Shown here piece after piece: positions 57,181 through 64,000 of a stretch of DNA of 64,000 nt. This DNA is from Perkinsus marinus ATCC 50983 (lineage: Eukaryota; Perkinsozoa; Perkinsida; Perkinsidae): positions 47,114 to 111,113 of the forward strand of contig NW_003200561.1 in assembly GCF_000006405.1 (NCBI RefSeq). The letters run 5' to 3'. Both the position numbers and the translations under genes were made by a program. Below the pieces are notes generated by a model that searched no databases, had not been told where the DNA came from, and saw only the letters and a list, made by a program, of their open reading frames with translations. Each line of letters opens with the position of its first letter. The stretch's first letter is position 1.

Positions 57181-58161
57181 TCACCGTATGTCCCGCACTG
57201 CTTTATGGAAGGCCGCATAGTCACCATCCAGCTCCAAAGAGAATTGTCTTGCGTCCTCCTGAAGAAGGGTAATTCGACCTCACAGGACTCCGGCAGCGGT
57301 CACCTCTGACAGCTTATCAGTAGCACGCATCGAGTTGAGCTTGGTAAGCCACTTCTGGATGTTCACCTAACACTCCGAAGTTCGGGGTCCGAGTGATCCC
57401 CAGTAATACTGTGCACACCTACCTTAGCATCGAAGTCAACAGGTAAAGAGGATATACTAGCCAAACTGCCACAGAGCTCTCTTACTATAGGCAGTAGGTC
57501 GTCAACTGATACCTAGTAGCAGGCCCCATACTACCATACCAGAAGTAGACACTACCATCTCCATTTTCAGGCAATCAACTAAGGTGACAAAATTCTGCCC
57601 AGCGTCAAGAATGTGTACAGTATCGGGAGAACCCTGAAAATTCGCAGTCCTCGAGAAATAAAAGCCCTACTACATCGTTAATACCTTCTCGCCGCTATGA
57701 TACATCTTGGTGGCCGGCAACTGCGTGCCAAGCAAACGTACTCTAGCGTAGTGGACCTGGTTGTGATCTAAATACCATCAGAGCTCCTAAAAGATCCCAC
57801 CTGCATGTGATTGTCCTTAATAAACTTCTCCACATCGAATGGACTAGCGCCTTGTGTCAAGGCGGTCGTGATGACCTGCATCATAGTGAGAGAACAGCAT
57901 CCACAGAGCCTAGATACCTTGTACTGTGTTAGGAGTAGTTGATACTGCTTCTCGTAGCTATCGTCTCCAATGAGGCCTAGTAGCAAACTTCCCTCCCATA
58001 TGATCCATGAGAGTCCTACCGGTGGCAAAGGCTTTCTCCACCGCATCAACTGCTTTGATGATACTGAACAGATTGCCCTTGGCATCGACTTCCCGACGTT
58101 CCGCATTCGTCAATGACACTTTACACAGTGATGGCTCACTATCAGGGCCGTCACTGCTCAT
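57181..58161 (-). CDS. VPS28: ESCRT-I subunit VPS28
   Basis: Subunit of ESCRT-I, sorting ubiquitinated membrane proteins into multivesicular endosomes. Reading the minus strand from ATG 58161, exons join through introns of 30-56 nt. The N-terminal core has VSLTNAERREVDAKGNLF and IIKAVDAVEKAFATG, then DDSYEKQYQLLLTQYK, ASPFDVEKFIKDNHMQ, VHYARVRLLGTQLPATKM, FVTLVDCLKMEMVSVDDLLP and SLASISSLPVDFDAK. The C-terminal four-helix domain follows with VNIQKWLTKLNSMRATDKL and GDYAAFHKAVRDIR before the stop. The protein is about 230 residues (usual length about 220). The last intron would be only 30 nt (it must remove an in-frame TGA after GVL). No sign of decay. Confidence 0.92.
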
Positions 58162-58354
58162 TCAGGGGAAAAAACTTTCAACTTACTGAGCCACACCAGC
58201 TAGAAGGTAACTTCTCGTCACTTCTCCCCACGACTATCGAGGGGGTGTTTATAGGGCGAATTATGGCAGACTTTACCAGAGGGCGGGTCCCGGAGTTCAA
58301 CCTTTTCTTACCCCTGCTGAATTCCTGAAGACTTATTTCGCTCTTAGGGCGAAC

Positions 58355-58665
58355 CAATTTCCCCGGGCGGGGCAGCTATGCCACCCTAAAATATGCCGCT
58401 AGTAGACTCAAAGTTGCAGGTGTGTGAAGTAAGGAGATCAACCTCCCCGGGTGGGGCAGCTATGCCACTCCAAAATATGCCGCACGTAGAATCAAAGTGG
58501 CAGGTGTGCGAAGTAAGGAGATCAACCTCCCCGGGCGGGGCAGCTATGCCACTCTAAAATATGCCGCAAGTAGAATCAAAGTGGCAGGTGTGCGAAGTGT
58601 CAAGTAGGAAGGTCAATCTTCCCCGTTGGGGCAGCTATGCCACCCTAAAATATGCTGCAAGTACA
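58355..58665. repeat. 83-91 bp minisatellite, 4 units, related to the left-end array
   Basis: Four copies of CCCCGGGCGGGGCAGCTATG followed by CCACCCTAAAATATGCCGC, AGTAGAATCAAAGTGGCAGG and TGTGCGAAGTAAGGAG. The phrase GGCAGCTATG starts at 58371, 58456, 58539 and 58630. The first part of each unit resembles the reverse complement of the 56-bp unit at 245-880. Confidence 0.88.
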
Positions 58666-59386
58666 AACAATCTCACAGATAATTGCTGTAGAGAATGTCG
58701 GTTCCCCAAGGGGGAAGAAAACGGAGTATAATGTAGTGCGACATGTCTTGCGGTGGCATAGCGGCCCCACCTGGAGGAGGTGACCTTTCTAAGACCGAAA
58801 TGCATCTTGGAAACGTGTAAAAGTCTCTCCCTCACCACCCGAATACAATCGTATACGTTGCCAGCCCGGGAACATTGTACCTTACCAACACTTGCAACAC
58901 CCTTTCCACCCAAGATGAAAAATTCCATTTCTGAATCGAATCGCTCCGCTCAGCGCATCGTGACAACTTACAATTCCGTGAGAGTGTGCCTCGCGCAGCA
59001 GGTCTTTGGAGGACCCTCGACTTCATTGCTGTCTGGGTAAGGGCTCTTTTTAGAACTGGTCTGGACCCTGCACATAAAACACCGAATTTTTGCGTGTTAT
59101 TTTTCCGGGAGAATACTTGCCCGCCCGTTTTAAGCATTCGGGTAACACTACTTGGATTGTAGAGCTCGGAATCTGAGCCTCAGACTACTGAATCACCCTA
59201 TTTCTTGGGAAGAATAGCACCATTCCTCAACTATATGATGATTTTCACAACAGGAGATCGTTAGGTAACCATTAGCTGTGTACTTCAAAACACTCTTCAA
59301 AAGCTCTTCAAAACATGTAGCATAAAAATTCAACGTGATCATGAAACCAACGTCGGCTGCGTCACGCGAGAGCGAAGACGATCGCC

Positions 59387-59411
59387 TGTCCATACCATCA
59401 TGGTATGGACA
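59387..59411. repeat. 11-bp inverted repeat with 3-nt loop
   Basis: TGTCCATACCA (59387-59397) and its exact reverse complement TGGTATGGACA (59401-59411) are separated by TCA. The motif ATGGTAT recurs just after, in a CATGGTATCATGGTATTATCATG run. It lies in a stretch without a supported gene. Confidence 0.85.
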
Positions 59412-62007
59412 TGGCATGGTATCATGGTATTATCATGTACAACGTCTATGCACTTTCAGAATATTGCAGTAGTACGCCGTAAACATATTGTCTTCATGAG
59501 TCATGATGCCCCTTTGTATTGGGCTGATGGGTTACTACCGCAGATTTCGGACATTTCATGGTTACGGCGAGTTCCCCCGCTAAACTACGACGAGCTCACA
59601 GTTTGGTATCTTTAGCAGATGCATGGTCGGCACAGGTCAGTTGTCATTCCCGAACAGGGGTCCTCCCACATTGACATTGTCCTTCTTGGCGTGCCTAGTC
59701 GCCGATAGGGACTCACTATTCTGTCACCACTTCATTGTGGGGGTTCTTTCAGTCACTGGATGCCACTTCAGCAGCTCCACCAGGGTTTGGACGATCCACC
59801 TTGCTGGCCGAGAGGGCTACTGAAGCAGCCAGACGCAAAGAGAATATCATGGGCCCCAACTTCAACGCTGGGGTAAGGGAATTCATCTCATTCTTTTCTG
59901 GAAGTCTTCAAGGGCGACTTCTGTGCTCCTCAGTTCGTCCAGAATCCACCCCGGAATCCTTCATGGAGCGAACGATCACAACCAAGAAACCCGTAAGCCT
60001 GGAATTTGAGTGGCGGCAAATTGGAGCGTGAAATGATTTCCCCTAGGAGAGCTATTGCATTACCATAAATATTGTAGCGCGGTGCAACTTGCTCAGGCTG
60101 CGGTTCTACATCGATCAGCTACCAGTGGTGGCAATGGCTCGTAGAGAGGGGGCTCGGCTAAGAGGTCGAAGTCACCAACCACAGGCGCGGAGGTCTGAAG
60201 ACTTCTACGTTCACAGCGGCCCAGAACAGAGAAGGCCTTCTCATCTCGCTGCTCAGCGGACATGGTAGGCATCACTAATCGCTATCGGAGTGATGCGAAA
60301 ACTGAGCTGTGGTATAGTAGACGAGAATGGCTACTAACTGTTTTTGATCAGTTACAGGAATCTCGTGTCAGAGAAGCCGCTCACACCTTTCACATTCACT
60401 CAAGCCGATCAAAGGTACGCCGATTACCTCCATAACCACGAGATGCGTTTTTGTTAGGCCGTTTGCTGGTGGGTATCATGGAGGCTTTATTTACTGTTGA
60501 TTGTATTCTGCTAACCATCATGTCCTCGAATTCCGTGATCTGCAGGAGTGGACGACCATGCTGCTGTTATTGTCTGTCAATGAGTACCTTTGTTTTCAGT
60601 AGGCATAATGTGAGGGGTTCCACGATGACCGCGATCGATCGAACTACGAATCTCTCTGGGAAGAGGCTCCCCTCGTCGGCGTCGTCGAAGTGAATCCTTC
60701 GCTCACTGTTCAAGTCGGAATTGCGGATTCTCCGAGCATTGGTTATCGGACTGTAGTACTATAGAACCAGTCAGCGTTGGGCGATTATGGCAGATGGGTG
60801 AGATCCGATAAGTACTGCTCATGGTTGATGACTGCCTCGGGTCCCCGAGCCCGAATGAGTTATGCCTACAATTCAGGCATGTGCCGCGACACTATGAGGG
60901 CTTGATCATGCAAGGATGAGCTCCTTGCGTTGTCATCGAGAGAGCAACGCATCGAGACCGATATACTCATCAGCAGTTATGACAGAAGGAATTCGTCATA
61001 CCTTACAGTTTACCTCCATCATTGATCGAGAAGGCGGTCACAGCAGAGGTTTAGGTAGTGGCTCAGTGATCGCCGAGGTATTTGGTGGCCGCTCGAGGCT
61101 GTTACCTTGCACAGATTTCTAAGTTCACCAGCATGCTGTGTTATTACTATGTGATGTGTTGCAGTTCGAATCGGTGTTGAGTTATGTATCACAGATCTGA
61201 TGGGTAGAGAGGAAGCATCTCGTAGTAGTTTTATTATTATTGTAATAGTAATGTGTAGTTTAATTGGAGAGGTATTACGTAAGCTCCAACTGCAAATATT
61301 GGGAACCCAGTGAAAGTTGGCGATTATCACATTATGGAATCCCGTGAGGATAAGGAAAGGCTCGAGGTCGTGATCCCTGGAGAATTCGCGACGATGGGCT
61401 GACTTGCTTAGGATTGGTTTAAGGGGATTACTAGGTCTTCGGGTGGTAAGTAGTAATGGAACCCAGGTAGATCGACGTTTTTTACTTTTTATATTTTTTT
61501 GAGTTTTGGTGGGAGCTCTTAGGATCTCATAGGAAAATCTAATGGATTGACACCACTAGTTCTTTTTCGTTAGCGATACATCGATACCTTTTCCCCAGAG
61601 AGCAAAGGGAAGATGGGAGTTGCCGTAACCTGTGAGAATTCAGAGGGCGACACTGTCGAGTAATGCCAGTTCAGTGCTTGTGGTTCCATTTGTATGGAAG
61701 ATTATAACGGAGTTCTGTCGCCTATAATGGGTACTTGTCAAGTGATGTAGGCATGAGTAGCGGTGATGGACGAGATTGGTGTATTGGTAGGTACTCGGAT
61801 GAGCCCTGTTCGAAGTTCCTCGAGTACAACTTCAAGGATCATCCAACATGGAGGCAGTCGCAGGTCACCTTGGATCCGGTGCTGCAGTTTAGGGATAAGA
61901 AATTTGGTAATACTCCGAGGCGACCGCAGAGTGAAGGGAATTGTTTTCGCCAGTGTTGAGGGAATATATGGTCGCTTTCCTCCAGGAGTTTCCCCACTGA
62001 TTATAAG

Positions 62008-62094
62008 AGCCTACATACGAATCCGGGTGGAGGTGTACGGAAACCAACAAGAATTTTCCAAAAATTTTCTCATATTTTTATATCGTCACCGACC
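62008..62094 (+). repeat. Dispersed ~90-bp element, copy 3
   Basis: Runs from GCCTACATACGAATCCGGGT through GGAAACCAACAAGAATTTTC and CAAAAATTTTCTCATATTTT to TATATCGTCACCGAC. It aligns with 15511-15610 and the reverse complement of 30387-30474. It lies between exon-like segments of an unresolved plus-strand gene, so it is probably intronic here too. Confidence 0.75.
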
Positions 62095-62844
62095 ACGTCC
62101 GTATTCCCTCCAATGGTTTTCATGGTGTAGCAATATGGAGGGAGCAGTTGGAGCAGCCCGTGTGTGAGGCGGTATTCAGACGGTTATTGCAGCTTGGTCT
62201 GGTCACTACTGTTTTTGACAAGTATCGTATTATCAGAGATTGCTCTCTCCAGACAAATGTTCCCGATCTTTGAGAATCTTATAGACTACTACCGCGCTGA
62301 TGACGAGAATACGGGCCAACTAATAGACCTACCACATGCTGTAAGGATTAGCTGGGCTTTTCTTATCAGGATTATCATTGCCAGGTCAACGGCCTTCGAC
62401 TGTGGAATGCTAGCAGTCGGTAGATCCTCATCGGACAGGAGCTCCTCGGGGAGATGATGAAGAGGCTAGGAAGGTGTGGGAGGATGTGTCGGACGAGTTT
62501 AGGGAACAGCAAGGAGCCGACTATATCGAGCAGCTAATTGCCGGCCAAACAGTCGAATATGTCAAGGGCCGCCTGTATGGCTGATACGAGTCTGTTTGTA
62601 TTGGAGTGTTTGCCCATTGGGATGCCCTGTGGTCGCCAACACGGTATCGCAGTTGTACTTGTATTTTTACATGCCTTCACCGAGGCCTGCACTCCTACTA
62701 TTTCTGGCACTATTGGTAGTAGAGGGTACTATGCTGAATGAAGGTATGATATGATGGAGTCTAGTGAGGCATCCCACACTGTGTAGGTCTGGTGGATGAG
62801 AGCGAGAGTGGTGAGGTCTCTTCTTTTTCTTTTACTGCCACATC

Positions 62845-64000
62845 ATGGTCTGCCTGGTTATGGTGGTTGCTTATTGCGTAATAACTGGAGTTGTGGTGGG
62901 AACTTTTGCATCGTGCATCAGGTATATGTTCAAAGCTCAGGCAACTGTTTGTGATGATTACTTTATCGAGAGTATCAAAGTAGTGTCGTTCCTGTAGTCC
63001 TTATTAACCAACCCGAATGCTGCAGGTAGTCGTATCGCGGTATCACATCCCCGAGGATGTCGCGGGTGCTACTCTCATGGCGTTGGGTTGCAACGGTCCA
63101 GAGCTCTTCACTAACTTGATATCGATATTCATCACTCATTCGGATGTTGGCATTGGTAGTGAATAAGTGTTATTGGCAAATTACAGTTATATTTCTCAGG
63201 GACTATCATAGGCTCTGAGGTATTCAATCTTCTCGCCATAATAGGTGGTTCGGTATTGGTGTCACCACAGTTGCCCTTATTGATCCACAGACCTGCATTC
63301 ATACGTGATGTTACCTTTTACATGCTATCAATTGTAATATATCTATAGTATGTTCGAGCTATGCCATGGTACGTTAGGTCTTGTTGGCGATTACTCTGTG
63401 GGACGGTAGAGTGTCTCTCCTAGAGGCTTTGACACTCCTCATGTGCGCCGCGTTGTTCGCTACAGTCGTGGCTTATACTAGAAGAATAACGGCGTGGATT
63501 GACCAGCTGAAGACTAGTATGTTATGGTTACTACAAGTCAACGTTCATCGTGTTAACAGATGTGTTGAAGAAACCATTGTTGGAAGCTGCCTCGACAGAC
63601 AGTGATGATGACGGGCCTTTTAGGAAGGCTCTTCCAATCCAGGTGAGGAAGGAATTTGTGTTGCTAATCTCTGGATGTTGGTGATTCTCAGAGTGTCACC
63701 ACCCCCTCGGGCGATGGAGCTGTGTTATTGTTATCTGAGAGAGTCTATGTGAGGGTTAGAATTTTGTGGCGCGTGAAGATGCAGAATGGTATCCTAGGTT
63801 GAAGGCCCGAATGTGGTGTATTTACTCTATCGTCCTTCAACACCGACTTCAGTGTCGCAGCATTATCACGCAGGGCCTCGGGAAGAAGTCTTTCCTCATG
63901 CGGTGAGTTTTATGCCGCGTATTCCCTCTGAGGTTCATGATTGCAGACGTCACCTACAGTGGCGAGCACCGAGGTGGAAACGTCATCATCATATTATCAG
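62845..64000 (+). CDS. K+-dependent Na+/Ca2+ exchanger (NCKX type), N-terminal half
   Basis: Cation antiporter of the CaCA superfamily (Na_Ca_ex domain), moving Ca2+ out against Na+ and K+ across the plasma or an internal membrane. Proposed exons: 62845-62979, 63025-63155, 63200-63333, 63378-63517, 63560-63642, then from 63692. The start MVCLVMVVAYCVITGVVVG is a hydrophobic helix. Next comes RYMFKAQATVCDDYFIESI, and the alpha-1 repeat EDVAGATLMALGCNGPELFT and DVGIGTIIGSEVFNLLAIIG, which carries the acidic residues for cation binding. More helices follow (LLAITLWDGRVSLLEALTLL) and then the cytosolic loop (STDSDDDGPFRKALPIQ). NCKX normally has Ser-Ser-Ala before Pro-Glu-Leu; here it is CNG. The alpha-2 repeat lies beyond the right edge, so the gene is partial only because of the window. 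Confidence 0.88.

Larger units (their letters stand above)
58666..62844. other. Exon-like segments of one or more unknown plus-strand genes
   Basis: No family recognised. Plausible plus-strand exons: 59751-59868, with GFGRSTLLAERATEAARRK and a GTAAG donor, joined by a 43-nt intron to an exon reading GDFCAPQFVQNPPRNPSW; near 60090 AVQLAQAAVLHRSATSGGN; near 60360-60415 LVSEKPLTPFTFTQADQR followed by a GTACG donor; near 60620-60760 DRDRSNYESLWEEAPLVGVV with VEVNPSLTVQVGIADSPSI; near 60920-61070 ELLALSSREQRIETDIL and RHTLQFTSIIDREGGHS; near 61760-61900 FLEYNFKDHPTWRQSQVTLD; and near 62270-62590 MFPIFENLIDYYRADDENTG with EARKVWEDVSDEFREQQGAD. A competing minus-strand frame at 60275-60093 reads SVLGRCERRSLQTSAPVVGD. 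How these pieces join is not resolved. Confidence 0.4.

Overview
This is eukaryotic DNA from a protist with a compact, intron-rich genome. Wherever a protein family can be recognised, its reading frame is cut by many GT-AG introns, mostly 36-61 nt long and ending in a T-rich run before AG. Splicing these out gives full-length proteins of the expected size: a 374-residue MAP kinase, a 251-residue proteasome subunit and a roughly 1540-residue channel. Composition is mid-GC, both strands carry genes, and the two tRNAs are of eukaryotic nuclear type. A Perkinsus-like alveolate is my best guess, but that is inference and not proven by the sequence.

Layout. 0.2-1.1 kb: a 56-bp minisatellite and a polypyrimidine tract. 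1.8-3.8 kb (+): MAP kinase with a TDY activation motif, 13 exons. 6.0-14.3 kb (-): two tandem paralogues of an unknown multi-exon family. 15.2-19.4 kb (+): 20S proteasome alpha subunit (PSMA7/alpha4), its downstream sequence, a 100-N gap, then a second near-identical copy. The geometry looks like an unmerged contig overlap rather than a true duplication. 20.1-25.3 kb (+): a fusion of a WD40-like propeller region with a six-transmembrane TRP/polycystin-type cation channel. 27.1-28.1 kb (-): a propeller-like protein. 28.2-35.9 kb (-): two tandem paralogues with a J domain, a SAP-like motif, a coiled-coil/low-complexity middle and a shared C-terminal beta domain. 37.4 kb: tRNA-Trp. 38.1-43.9 kb (+): cohesin subunit SMC3, with a tRNA-Leu antisense inside an enlarged intron. 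45.7-47.9 kb: a decayed non-LTR retrotransposon reverse transcriptase flanked on both sides by one 31-bp minisatellite. 48.3-56.8 kb (-): two tandem GH36 alpha-galactosidases with patchy near-identity suggesting gene conversion. 57.2-58.2 kb (-): ESCRT-I subunit VPS28. 58.4-58.7 kb: a minisatellite related in inverted orientation to the one at the left end. 59.7-62.6 kb (+): exon-like segments of unknown genes. 62.8 kb to the edge (+): the N-terminal half of a K+-dependent Na+/Ca2+ exchanger.

There is no operon-like logic. The recognised genes are housekeeping (proteasome, cohesin, ESCRT, MAPK), ion transport (TRP-like channel, NCKX) and glycan digestion (GH36), with several lineage-specific tandem pairs between them. 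The main points for a second look are the channel fusion, the J/SAP paralogue pair, a dispersed element of about 90-100 bp (two of its three copies are in enlarged introns), the GH36 gene conversion pattern and the probable assembly artefact at the gap.
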